DNA of 32,460 bases from Treponema sp. UBA1793 (GTDB taxonomy: Bacteria; Spirochaetota; Spirochaetia; Treponematales; Treponemataceae). The notes beneath the pieces were generated by a model, which saw only the letters and a list, made by a program, of their open reading frames with translations, was not told the origin of the DNA and did no database searches. A program made the position numbers and the translations under genes. The stretch covers positions 1-32,460 of the forward strand of contig DCFX01000003.1 of the NCBI GenBank assembly GCA_002314445.1, in the 5' to 3' direction. The first letter of the stretch is position 1, and each line of letters begins with the position of its first letter. This document shows positions 15,314-22,665 of the stretch, piece by piece.

Positions 15314-16025
15314 ACTGCACGACCTACAGGTTTACTACGGCGGTATTCACGCCCTTCAGGGAATTTCACTTGAAGTACCGGACGGAAAAATTGTTTCTCT
15401 CATCGGAGCAAACGGTGCCGGAAAATCAACTACACTCAACTCTATCGTCGGGCTTGTAAAAACACAAAGCGGCAGCATCAAATGGAACGGACAGGAACTC
15501 ACCGCCCTGAACACCAAACAAATCGTTTCGCAGGGCGTTGTGCTCGTCCCTGAAGGCCGCCGCATATTCCCCAACTTGTCCGTATGGGAAAATCTTACAC
15601 TGGGCGCATATCACCGGAACGACAAAGCTGACATAGAAAAAGATCGTGAAATGATATACGAACTATTTCCCCGGTTGAAAGAACGTGAAAAGCAAAGCGC
15701 CGGTACGCTTTCGGGCGGCGAACAGCAGATGCTCGCTGTCGGCCGCGGACTTATGTCGCGTCCGAAATTATTTATGCTCGACGAACCGTCGCTCGGACTT
15801 GCACCTCTCATCGTAAAAAATATCTTTTCAATTGTTAAACGGATAAACGAACAGGGAACGACAGTCCTGCTCATAGAACAAAACGCACGAGCTGCACTGA
15901 AGATTGCCGATTACGGATACGTCATGGAAACAGGACGCATCACTTTGTCGGGAACGGGAAAAGATCTTCTCAGTGACGAAAGAATTCGTCACGCATACCT
16001 CGGTGATGAATCTCAAAAAAAATAA
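15306..16025 (+). CDS. livF: Branched-chain amino acid ABC transporter ATP-binding protein LivF
   Basis: A 240-residue ABC ATPase: Walker A GANGAGKST, signature LSGGEQQMLAVGRGL, Walker B LFMLDEPSLGLAP, H-loop LLIEQNA. Typical LivF length and motif set. It pairs with LivG. The ATG at 15306 has GGAGG seven bases before it and overlaps the end of livG by eight bases; upstream in-frame starts lie inside livG without ribosome-binding sites. Last gene of the transporter operon; a dyad that could act as terminator follows. Confidence 0.94.
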   Translation: MLELHDLQVYYGGIHALQGISLEVPDGKIVSLIGANGAGKSTTLNSIVGLVKTQSGSIKWNGQELTALNTKQIVSQGVVLVPEGRRIFPNLSVWENLTLGAYHRNDKADIEKDREMIYELFPRLKEREKQSAGTLSGGEQQMLAVGRGLMSRPKLFMLDEPSLGLAPLIVKNIFSIVKRINEQGTTVLLIEQNARAALKIADYGYVMETGRITLSGTGKDLLSDERIRHAYLGDESQKK

Positions 16026-16038
16026 TTTTTCAATTGCT

Positions 16039-16084
16039 TACATTGAAAAGTGAGTACAATTGACAGCACTCTCTTTTCAATGTA
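16039..16084 (+). terminator. Inverted repeat after livF, overlapping the ppdK promoter
   Basis: Perfect 12-bp arms TACATTGAAAAG (16039-16050) and CTTTTCAATGTA (16073-16084), with a T-rich stretch (ATATTTTATTATC) after the right arm. It probably ends the liv transcript. The right arm forms part of the spacer and -10 box of the ppdK promoter, so the dyad could also have a regulatory role. Confidence 0.5.
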
Positions 16085-16088
16085 ATAT
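16060..16088 (+). promoter_or_regulatory. ppdK: Near-consensus promoter of ppdK
   Basis: TTGACA (16060-16065), exactly 17 bases, TAATAT (16083-16088). Strength fits the highly biased codon use of ppdK. The start would fall near 16095, giving a leader of about 32 bases. Confidence 0.8.
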
Positions 16089-16126
16089 TTTATTATCTTA
16101 TCTTTATCCATATATGGAGTTATCAA

Positions 16127-19009
16127 ATGGCTAAGACAAAACTCGTTTACTTTTTCGGAAACGGAAAAGCAGAGGGCAACGCGGATATGCGCGCAGAGCT
16201 CGGCGGAAAAGGTGCCAACCTTGCCGAGATGACAAACATTGGTGTTCCGGTTCCGCCGGGATTCACAATTTCTACAGATGTCTGTAAGATGTTCTACGAC
16301 AATAACAGAAAGTACCCTAAAGAACTTTATGATGATGTCGCAAAAAATCTTGCAAAACTTGAACGTGCTTTCGGAAAGAAGCTCGGTGAACCGGAAGATC
16401 CGCTTCTTGTTTCTGTTCGTTCCGGTGCTGCAATTTCTATGCCTGGTATGATGGATACAATCCTCAACCTCGGCCTTAATGACAAATCAGTTCTTGGTCT
16501 TGCAAAAAAGACCGACAACCCGCGCTTTGCATGGGATGCATACCGCCGCTTTATTCAGATGTTCGGCGATGTTGCAATGGGTGTTCCTCACGCAGAATTC
16601 GAGAAAATTATCTCTGAAGTAAAATCTCACAAAGGAAAAAAACTCGACAACGAACTGGACACAGCAGAACTTCAGGAAATTGTTGAAAAATACAAGGCTC
16701 TGTACAAGAAATCAACAGGTTCTGATTTCCCGCAGGAACCGGAAAAGCAGATGTGGCATGCCATTAACGCTGTTTTCGGTTCATGGATGAATGCCCGCGC
16801 TATTAAATACCGCGAGCTCAACGGAATCAAAAACCTGAAGGGAACAGCTGTTACCGTCATGGCTATGGTTTTCGGCAATATGGGAAATGACTCCGGTACC
16901 GGTGTCTGCTTCAGCCGCTCTCCGTCAAACGGTGAAAACAAATTCTTCGGCGAATACCTGATGAATGCTCAGGGTGAGGATGTCGTTGCCGGTATCCGTA
17001 CACCGCAGGAAATTGATCAGCTCGCAAAAGAAAATCCGAAAGTTTACAGCGAACTTATTAAAATCCGCAACAATCTTGAAAAACATTATCATGATATGCA
17101 GGATATGGAGTTCACCGTTCAGCAGGGCAAGCTCTACATGCTGCAGTGCCGCAACGGTAAACGCACAGGTTCGGCAGCTGTCAAGATGGCTGTAGACATG
17201 GTCGGTGAAAAACTGATCTCTAAAGAAGAAGCTATAATGCGCGTTGACTCAGGTGCTGTAGATCAGCTGCTCCACCCGATGATCGATTCAAAAGCTGCAA
17301 AAGCTGCTGGTGCAATTGCAGAAGGTCTCAATGCATCGCCGGGAGCCGGATGCGGTCAGATTGTTTTCACAGCTGACGAAGCGGAAAAACAGGCAAAAGC
17401 CGGTAAAAAAGTTCTTCTCGTACGCAAAGAAACAAGTCCTGATGACATTGCCGGTATGGCAGCCGCAGAAGGTATTCTTACCGCAACAGGCGGACGCACA
17501 TCACATGCTGCAGTTGTTGCACGCCAGATGGGCAAACCGTGTGTTTCCGGTGTTGAAGCCCTTCACTTTGAAAACGGCGGTATCACAGTCAACGGTAAGT
17601 CATACAAAGCCGGTGACTGGATGACAATCGACGGAACAACAGGTGCTGTTTATGCCGGTCAGATTCCGACTAAAGCTCCGGAGATTTCGGGCGATTTCGA
17701 TACATTCATGAAATGGTGCGATGAAATCCGCAACAACTCTGTCCGCAAGTTCGGCAAGACAACAATCAAAGGTTTCGGTGTTCGCGCCAATGCAGACCTT
17801 CCTGATCAGGCACAGAATGCATTCGACTTTGGTGCAGAAGGTGTCGGTCTCTGCCGCACAGAACACATGTTCTTTGATCCTGCCAAGCTCGTTTACTTCC
17901 AGGCCATGATCGGTGCTGATACAACAGAAATCCGTGAAAAGGCTCTTGCAAAGATTCTTCCTCTTCAGAAGAAAGACTTTACAGGTATTCTGGAAGCAAT
18001 GAAAGGCAAGCCGGTTACAATCCGTTTCCTTGACCCGCCGCTCCATGAATTCATTCCGAAAGATGCAGAAGGAACAAAGAAAGTCCAGCAGATTCTTCAG
18101 GAAGAAGGAACGGCTATCTCTCTTGACGCTCTTACTGCTAAATTCAACAGCCTCAAAGAATTCAACCCGATGCTCGGTCACCGCGGATGCCGTCTTACAA
18201 TTACGTATCCTGAAATCTACAAGATGCAGACAGAAGCTGTCACGCTTGCTGCCATTGACTGCAAGAAACGCGGAATCCCGGTACGCCCGATGATTATGAT
18301 CCCGATTGTCTGCGATCCTGCAGAACTCGGAGTAATCCGCGCAGAGTGCGAAGAAGTTATTGCTGCAGTTCAGAAAGAAAAGGGTGTTAAAATCCCGATC
18401 GAAATCGGAACAATGATTGAAGTACCTCGCGCAGCTCTCCTTTCAGGAAAGATTGCTCAGGTTGCAGATTTCTACAGCTTCGGTTCAAACGATCTTACAC
18501 AGATGACATTTGCATTCAGTCGTGATGATGCAGGAAAATTCCTTGGTTCCTACTACAAACGCAGCATTCTGGAAAATGATCCTTTCAAAACACTCGATGA
18601 AGAAGGTGTCGGCAAACTCATAGACATGGCTGTTACAGACGCTCGTGCTGTAAAACCGGACTTCCACTGCGGTATCTGCGGTGAGCACGGTGGTGATCCT
18701 GAAACAATCGACTTCTGCTACCGCGTTGGTCTTGACTATGTTTCATGCTCTCCGTTCCGTGTACCGATCGCACGCCTTTCTGCAGCACAGGCTGTAGTCC
18801 GCGCTGCCGCAAAAGCAAAAGCAGCAAAAAAAACTGTTGCAAAGAAACCGGCAGCTAAAAAGCCGGCTGTTGCTGCTAAAAAACCGGTAAAAAAAGTTGC
18901 TGAAAAGAAACCAGCAAAAAAACCGGTCGCTAAAAAAGCTCCAGCTAAAAAGGTACCTGCTAAGAAAGTTGCCGCTAAAAAACCGGTAAAGAAGACAACA
19001 AAGAAATAA
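16127..19009 (+). CDS. ppdK: Pyruvate phosphate dikinase with lysine-rich C-terminal tail
   Basis: A 960-residue cytosolic enzyme that interconverts pyruvate, ATP and phosphate with phosphoenolpyruvate, AMP and pyrophosphate; in anaerobic spirochaetes it usually serves glycolysis. Domains in order: nucleotide-binding domain (GGKGANLAEMTNIGVPVPPGF), phospho-histidine domain with H460 in GGRTSHAAVVARQMGKPCVSG (key residues T-S-H), and PEP/pyruvate barrel with RFLDPPLHEF, FGSNDLTQMTFAFSRDD and C851 in CGICGEHGGDP. The catalytic part ends near residue 890. Residues 895-960 form a tail of 66 residues with 28 Lys, 18 Ala and 8 Pro in AKKP/AKKV repeats, resembling histone H1-like proteins. GGAG lies seven bases upstream of the ATG. 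Own promoter and terminator; single-gene unit. Confidence 0.96.
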   Translation: MAKTKLVYFFGNGKAEGNADMRAELGGKGANLAEMTNIGVPVPPGFTISTDVCKMFYDNNRKYPKELYDDVAKNLAKLERAFGKKLGEPEDPLLVSVRSGAAISMPGMMDTILNLGLNDKSVLGLAKKTDNPRFAWDAYRRFIQMFGDVAMGVPHAEFEKIISEVKSHKGKKLDNELDTAELQEIVEKYKALYKKSTGSDFPQEPEKQMWHAINAVFGSWMNARAIKYRELNGIKNLKGTAVTVMAMVFGNMGNDSGTGVCFSRSPSNGENKFFGEYLMNAQGEDVVAGIRTPQEIDQLAKENPKVYSELIKIRNNLEKHYHDMQDMEFTVQQGKLYMLQCRNGKRTGSAAVKMAVDMVGEKLISKEEAIMRVDSGAVDQLLHPMIDSKAAKAAGAIAEGLNASPGAGCGQIVFTADEAEKQAKAGKKVLLVRKETSPDDIAGMAAAEGILTATGGRTSHAAVVARQMGKPCVSGVEALHFENGGITVNGKSYKAGDWMTIDGTTGAVYAGQIPTKAPEISGDFDTFMKWCDEIRNNSVRKFGKTTIKGFGVRANADLPDQAQNAFDFGAEGVGLCRTEHMFFDPAKLVYFQAMIGADTTEIREKALAKILPLQKKDFTGILEAMKGKPVTIRFLDPPLHEFIPKDAEGTKKVQQILQEEGTAISLDALTAKFNSLKEFNPMLGHRGCRLTITYPEIYKMQTEAVTLAAIDCKKRGIPVRPMIMIPIVCDPAELGVIRAECEEVIAAVQKEKGVKIPIEIGTMIEVPRAALLSGKIAQVADFYSFGSNDLTQMTFAFSRDDAGKFLGSYYKRSILENDPFKTLDEEGVGKLIDMAVTDARAVKPDFHCGICGEHGGDPETIDFCYRVGLDYVSCSPFRVPIARLSAAQAVVRAAAKAKAAKKTVAKKPAAKKPAVAAKKPVKKVAEKKPAKKPVAKKAPAKKVPAKKVAAKKPVKKTTKK

Positions 19010-19035
19010 TTTGACATTTAGCCTATAAATGCAGA

Positions 19036-19071
19036 AAGCCGCCGGACATACCAATTCCGGCGGCTTTTTTA
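19036..19071 (+). terminator. Rho-independent terminator of ppdK
   Basis: Stem AAGCCGCCGG / CCGGCGGCTT (10 bp, 11-base loop) followed by TTTT. Genes converge here (ppdK from the left, membrane protein gene from the right); on the other strand the stem is followed by a weaker T-rich run, so it may act in both directions. Confidence 0.9.
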
Positions 19072-19086
19072 TGGATTACTAATTTC

Positions 19087-19380
19087 CTATTTCTTTTTTT
19101 TCAAAACGATCATTGTACTAAAAACAACAAGAATCAAAACAATGAGGTATAAAATAACAAGATATTCAAGAAGCTGCGGCTGTGCATACATTGCAATACC
19201 CATAATTACAGTCAGTATACCAAGCGCAAGCGAAACAAAACCGGCAGCCCTTACCATTGTCTTTTTACCGCTATAATAATTAAGATTTTTTTCAGATAAA
19301 AAATATAACCCGACACCGACAAAAACAAGACCGACTGCACAAAACAGTACAAGCAGAAATGCCAATTTTATATGTTCCAT
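19087..19380 (-). CDS. Small three-helix membrane protein, function unknown
   Basis: A 97-residue protein with three hydrophobic segments (about 6-28, 43-66 and 71-91), short loops and a KKKK end, which suggests an inner-membrane protein with the C-terminus in the cytoplasm. I do not recognise a family. The gene lies 25 bases downstream of pcrA. It has no Shine-Dalgarno; an extended -10 box (TG-A-TATACT) is exactly six bases before the ATG, so it may be expressed from a leaderless transcript in addition to any read-through from pcrA. Confidence 0.6.
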   Translation of the reverse strand: MEHIKLAFLLVLFCAVGLVFVGVGLYFLSEKNLNYYSGKKTMVRAAGFVSLALGILTVIMGIAMYAQPQLLEYLVILYLIVLILVVFSTMIVLKKKK

Positions 19381-19386
19381 AATAAC

Positions 19387-19392
19387 AGTATA
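19387..19392 (-). promoter_or_regulatory. Extended -10 promoter giving a leaderless transcript
   Basis: Minus-strand TATACT preceded by TG one base upstream; the ATG (19378-19380) follows after exactly six bases, so transcription should begin at or next to the start codon. No good -35 box is visible. Confidence 0.5.
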
Positions 19393-19405
19393 TCACATTA
19401 TATAT

Positions 19406-21547
19406 TCAAATCACAGAGAGAGCTGCATCAAACCGTATCGTACGCGTTGTCTTCAGCGTGTCAAACTTGATAAAGTAGCAGCCATCCTTTTTGTTTACCT
19501 CAACGATGGTACCATCACCAAAAACATGATGATTTACACGCGTGTTTACTTCAAGTACGGAACCTATACGCTTGAGATGTTCTTCGCTATATGAAATCAC
19601 TTTTGAAGTCTGCTCAAGGAGAGATGCATCAATCTCATGCTCAAGCCTGAGATTATCAAGTCCTGCATCAAATATAAACCTTGAAGGATACTTAAAAATA
19701 CCGTCATTGGCAATACCTTCCGAATCAGAAAGAAATAATTCTTTTTCGGCACGCGTCATGGCAACATACGCAATGCGCCGCTCTTCTTCCATATCCTCTG
19801 GAGAAAGGGTTTTACGGGACGGAAATATACCTTCGTTCATGCCGCATATAAATACATACGGAAACTCCATACCCTTCGACGTATGAATTGTCATAAGCTT
19901 TACATCACTTTTTTCTGATGCACGATCAATATCCGTGAACAAAGCAATATGAGCAAGAAAATCCTCAAGGTTTGCGTCATCGTCCTGACCGGCAGTCTCA
20001 ACGGCACGTCTGAACTCCGCAACATTATCAAGTCTGTCCTGATCGCTCTGCAGCCGAAGATATGCCTCGTATCCCGTCTTATCCATTACAGCCTGAAGGA
20101 TTGTCCCAAGCGGCAGTTTGCTGTACGTTTCACGCAGAGATTCAATTGCTTCAATATATTCCTGCGCACAGGTCCCGGCAAACAGCGGCAAACTGACAGA
20201 CTGCTTAAGAGCTTCATATAAGGTAATGTTTTTACTCTCAGCCTCATTTCTAAGCACTTCTATCTTTTTCCTGCCTATTTTACGCGAAGGCATATTTATA
20301 GTACGCAAAAAAGCAATATCGTCCGCAGAAATAAGCATCCGTAGATAGCATACCAAATCTTTAATTTCACGACGACTGTAAAACTCAATTCCGCTGTAGA
20401 ATTTGTATGGAACTTCCTTTTCAATAAAACACTCCTCCACAGGTCGTGAAAGATAATGTGCGCGGTATAAAACTGCAATATCTCCGTAATTTATGCCGGA
20501 TTCTGCGAGTAGTTGAATTTGCCTGTATATCCACAGTGCTTCCTCATTCTCGTTTTTACAGTGGCAGAAAAGGGGCTTGGGTCCGGATGCATTAACGGGA
20601 ACAAGTTCTTTCGGATAACGAACCGTATTTTTTGCAATGAGCGTATTAGAGGCGGTAATAATTTCCGGAGAGGAACGGTAATTTTTTGTCAGCAGAAATG
20701 TCTGAGCACCGGGATATTTTTTGTCAAAATCAAGAAACATTTTTACATGGGAACCGCGCCACGAGTAAATTGTCTGATCACTGTCGCCCACTATAAATAA
20801 ATTCTCATGTCTGGCAGATAGTATCTGCGCAATACGATACTGTTTTTTGCTCACATCCTGAAATTCATCGACCATGACGTATTCCATGCGTTCCTGCCAC
20901 TTAGCGCGGACTTCCGGGAAATTCTCAAGGATATACGTTGCAAAGTTTATCAGATCGTTAAAATCGAGACTAAAACTTTTCTTCTGCTCATAAATATATC
21001 TTGCAAAAATCTGGTCGTCTCTGTCTTTTATTGTGTTAAACCTTTCCCTCAGCTGCTCATTATTAAACCGGTATATATCGCCTATATATGTATCTGCACG
21101 CAGTTTTCTGGCCTCAAGCACATCGTCAATTGTGCGCTGTACCGTCGTATCCTTCAGCGTAATATGCATATCGCTGAAAATACGCAGTAGAATTTCACGT
21201 TCATCTTCCGTATCAATAATGACAAAATTCTTAGGATAGTTCAGTACGTTTATATCTTCCTTGAGAAGCTGTACGCAGAAAGCATGAAACGTACAAATAT
21301 AACCAAGATCCATATCTCCGAGCTGCCTGCGAACCCGGAACTTCATCTCATTTGCTGCACGATTAGTAAACGTAACGCAAAGAATATTCCCCGGAGCGAT
21401 GTCCGCTTCATTCACAAGATAGCAATAGCGCGACGTAAGTGTCCGTGTCTTACCGGAGCCGGCACCCGCCATAACACGGACGTACCCTTCTGTATGCTTC
21501 ACAGCAGCCTGCTGCTGCTCATTCAGAGACACAAGTATTGAATCCAT
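19406..21547 (-). CDS. pcrA: ATP-dependent DNA helicase, PcrA/UvrD/Rep type
   Basis: A 713-residue superfamily 1 helicase that unwinds DNA 3' to 5' in repair and replication. Motifs in order: Q-motif LNEQQQAAV, Walker A AGAGSGKTRT, Ia FTNRAANEMK, II VDEFQDVSKKQ, III GDSDQTIYSWRGS, IV LTKNYRSS, V LMTIHTSKGMEFPYV, VI YVAMTRAEKELFLS. The C-terminus (VFGDGTIVEVNKKDGCYFIKF region) matches the Tudor-like RNA-polymerase-binding domain of PcrA/UvrD. I chose the ATG at 21545-21547: it starts just before the Q-motif and has a well-spaced promoter immediately upstream. A longer start at 21589 would add 14 residues of unlikely sequence and lie upstream of that promoter. Confidence 0.93.
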   Translation of the reverse strand: MDSILVSLNEQQQAAVKHTEGYVRVMAGAGSGKTRTLTSRYCYLVNEADIAPGNILCVTFTNRAANEMKFRVRRQLGDMDLGYICTFHAFCVQLLKEDINVLNYPKNFVIIDTEDEREILLRIFSDMHITLKDTTVQRTIDDVLEARKLRADTYIGDIYRFNNEQLRERFNTIKDRDDQIFARYIYEQKKSFSLDFNDLINFATYILENFPEVRAKWQERMEYVMVDEFQDVSKKQYRIAQILSARHENLFIVGDSDQTIYSWRGSHVKMFLDFDKKYPGAQTFLLTKNYRSSPEIITASNTLIAKNTVRYPKELVPVNASGPKPLFCHCKNENEEALWIYRQIQLLAESGINYGDIAVLYRAHYLSRPVEECFIEKEVPYKFYSGIEFYSRREIKDLVCYLRMLISADDIAFLRTINMPSRKIGRKKIEVLRNEAESKNITLYEALKQSVSLPLFAGTCAQEYIEAIESLRETYSKLPLGTILQAVMDKTGYEAYLRLQSDQDRLDNVAEFRRAVETAGQDDDANLEDFLAHIALFTDIDRASEKSDVKLMTIHTSKGMEFPYVFICGMNEGIFPSRKTLSPEDMEEERRIAYVAMTRAEKELFLSDSEGIANDGIFKYPSRFIFDAGLDNLRLEHEIDASLLEQTSKVISYSEEHLKRIGSVLEVNTRVNHHVFGDGTIVEVNKKDGCYFIKFDTLKTTRTIRFDAALSVI

Positions 21548-21553
21548 AAAATC

Positions 21554-21582
21554 AGTGTAAAGCAAAAAGTAATGTATGACAA
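21554..21582 (-). promoter_or_regulatory. pcrA: Promoter of pcrA giving a leaderless transcript
   Basis: Minus strand: TTGTCA (21577-21582), 17-base spacer, TACACT (21554-21559), then six bases and the ATG. There is no Shine-Dalgarno. The predicted start coincides with the initiation codon. Confidence 0.6.
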
Positions 21583-21641
21583 TCAACATACGCTGTCAGG
21601 ACACTATTTGTTTGATTTTACATTATGCAATATAGCATCCA

Positions 21642-21692
21642 GTTTTCTACCAGACAACTGAGTCGGATTCCTCTCCGGATGCAGTTGAAAAC
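21642..21692. other. Imperfect hairpin upstream of pcrA
   Basis: CAACTG (21655-21660) pairs with CAGTTG (21682-21687), with an inner CGGA/TCCG pair; an outer GTTTTC/GAAAAC continues the stem after a seven- to eight-base bulge. Role unknown; it could be a terminator remnant or small structured RNA. Confidence 0.3.
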
Positions 21693-21751
21693 AGTGTCTG
21701 TAAATGTACACAAAGATACTAATTCATGACTTACGATCGTTTGTATATAAA

Positions 21752-21791
21752 TTTATAAACTATCGATTGTATTATCTTTTATAAACTATCG
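21752..21791 (+). repeat. Two direct repeats of TTTATAAACTATCG in AT-rich DNA
   Basis: Identical 14-mers at 21752-21765 and 21778-21791, 26 bp apart, just left of the first parS. A degenerate third unit (TGTATAAAC) follows at about 21805. They could be iteron-like protein-binding sites or part of an easily melted region. Confidence 0.5.
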
Positions 21792-21817
21792 TTCGTTAGT
21801 TAAATGTATAAACAGTC

Positions 21818-21833
21818 TGTTTCACGTGAAACA
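21818..21833. promoter_or_regulatory. parS site 1 (ParB-binding)
   Basis: TGTTTCACGTGAAACA, a perfect 16-bp palindrome identical to the bacterial parS consensus (TGTTNCACGTGAAACA). ParB should nucleate here for origin segregation and SMC loading. Confidence 0.92.
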
Positions 21834-21878
21834 ATAGAAAAACATCCCTCTCCCCTGCTATTCGGTACAATATAACAC

Positions 21879-21894
21879 TGTTTCACGTGGAACA
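21879..21894. promoter_or_regulatory. parS site 2 (one mismatch)
   Basis: TGTTTCACGTGGAACA; differs from the consensus at one base in the right half. 61 bp from site 1. Confidence 0.8.
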
Positions 21895-21960
21895 TTTATT
21901 CCATCCTTATTACTTCGGATCGGATAATCCTTTTTTAAATTCCTCTTTTTTTATATTTTA

Positions 21961-21976
21961 TGTTTCACGTGAAACT
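21961..21976. promoter_or_regulatory. parS site 3 (one outer mismatch)
   Basis: TGTTTCACGTGAAACT; only the last, weakly conserved base differs from the consensus palindrome. Confidence 0.85.
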
Positions 21977-22069
21977 TACCTTATGAGGAAATCAACAACC
22001 TTAGGCTGCAATACATCAGGAAATTCTAGAACCATACATATTGCGTTCCTCCTGATGATTGTTAACAGG

Positions 22070-22078
22070 ATATCCACA
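22070..22078 (+). promoter_or_regulatory. Near-consensus DnaA box beside GTTAAC
   Basis: ATATCCACA, one mismatch from TTATNCACA, with GTTAACA immediately to its left (22061-22067). Confidence 0.45.
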
Positions 22079-22100
22079 AAGTGGAAAACCTCATATGAAA

Positions 22101-22116
22101 AGTTTCACGTGAAACA
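22101..22116. promoter_or_regulatory. parS site 4 (one outer mismatch)
   Basis: AGTTTCACGTGAAACA; only the first base differs from the consensus. Confidence 0.85.
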
Positions 22117-22130
22117 AAGAATATCTGCAT

Positions 22131-22212
22131 TTATGCACAAATGTTAACAAAAAGAGGATAACTTCATGTTTCACGTGAAACTTTTCCACAAGTTGTTAAC
22201 ATTTGTGCATAA
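22131..22212. repeat. 20-bp inverted repeat of DnaA boxes framing a parS site
   Basis: Left arm TTATGCACAAATGTTAACAA (22131-22150) and its exact reverse complement (22193-22212), separated by 42 bases that contain parS site 5 and a near-consensus DnaA box TTTTCCACA (22182-22190). Each arm starts with a perfect DnaA box (TTATGCACA at 22131-22139 plus strand; 22204-22212 minus strand) and ends in GTTAAC. The boxes face each other across the parS. Confidence 0.85.
22167..22182. promoter_or_regulatory. parS site 5 (one outer mismatch)
   Basis: TGTTTCACGTGAAACT, inside the inverted DnaA-box repeat; its last base overlaps a DnaA-like box. Confidence 0.85.
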
Positions 22213-22371
22213 CTCATAACATCCACCCGTATAGAGGAAAATACAACAGAAAAATCCCTATTGAGGTTCGTGTAAAAGGTATAAAGTGTTTAAGATGGAA
22301 AAACTAATCTATATATTGGAGGATATACCAAGAAGGAAACATTTTCCCAAATATACAATATTGTAATGTTA

Positions 22372-22387
22372 TGTTTCACGTGAAACA
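22372..22387. promoter_or_regulatory. parS site 6
   Basis: TGTTTCACGTGAAACA, perfect consensus, flanked by an extended palindrome (ATGTTTCACGTGAAACAT) and five bases before the next DnaA box. Confidence 0.92.
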
Positions 22388-22391
22388 TAAC

Positions 22392-22421
22392 TTATTCACA
22401 ATGTTAACAACTTGTGGATAA
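22392..22421. promoter_or_regulatory. Convergent pair of perfect DnaA boxes around GTTAAC
   Basis: TTATTCACA (22392-22400, plus strand) and TTATCCACA read on the minus strand (22413-22421), with TGTTAACA between them. Both match TTATNCACA exactly. Confidence 0.8.
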
Positions 22422-22483
22422 GTTACAGCACTGAAAATAAAAATCGGCAGTACATTTTATGTATTGTAATATGTTAAATAAGA

Positions 22484-22519
22484 GAGGCCGGACAACAGAT
22501 TACTCTATTGTCCGGCCTC
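22484..22519 (-). terminator. Probable terminator of gyrB-gyrA
   Basis: Perfect 12-bp stem GAGGCCGGACAA / TTGTCCGGCCTC with a 12-base loop. Read on the minus strand it is followed by TCTTATTTAAC, a modest T-rich run, about 150 bases beyond the gyrA stop. No T-run exists on the plus strand. Confidence 0.65.
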
Positions 22520-22665
22520 CTGCCTGATGTTTCCACCTGTCAACTGTTTACAATTATGAAATACAGTTGTTCCCTTGATATAAAGTATATCCTAAACTTG
22601 CTTATTTGTCAGCAGCTTTAGGCAAGGCATCTAAACAAACTTATAATTCTTTGTATTATAAGTAA

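Larger units (their letters stand above)
21590..22665. other. Gene-free origin/partition region between pcrA and gyrA
   Basis: About 1.1 kb without a credible gene. From left to right it holds an imperfect hairpin (21642-21692), two AT-rich direct repeats, six parS-type sites (21818-22387), perfect and near-perfect DnaA boxes (22070-22421) beside GTTAAC hexamers, and the gyrA terminator (22484-22519). The remaining 146 bases up to gyrA show nothing I can name. Two short open frames (one spanning 21887-22147) cross the parS sites, lack ribosome-binding sites and do not look coding. I interpret this as one half of a bipartite oriC joined to the ParB loading zone. Confidence 0.75.

Noticed and set aside
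18736..19054. Long minus-strand open frames rich in Phe, Ala and Gly opposite the end of ppdK
   Set aside because: They are mirror readings of the lysine-rich tail repeat, have no ribosome-binding site and overlap the terminator side.
21548..21589. Upstream start of PcrA at 21589
   Set aside because: It would add MLIVIHYFLLYTDF, which is unlike PcrA N-termini, and would require transcription from upstream of a well-formed promoter that points at the second ATG.
21887..22147. An 86-codon open frame inside the pcrA-gyrA gap
   Set aside because: It crosses three parS sites and DnaA boxes, has no ribosome-binding site and shows no protein-like pattern.
21818..22387. Regularly recurring palindromic repeats that could suggest a CRISPR array
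   Set aside because: Spacing is irregular (61 to 205 bp) and the repeat is the 16-bp ParB consensus; no cas genes are nearby.
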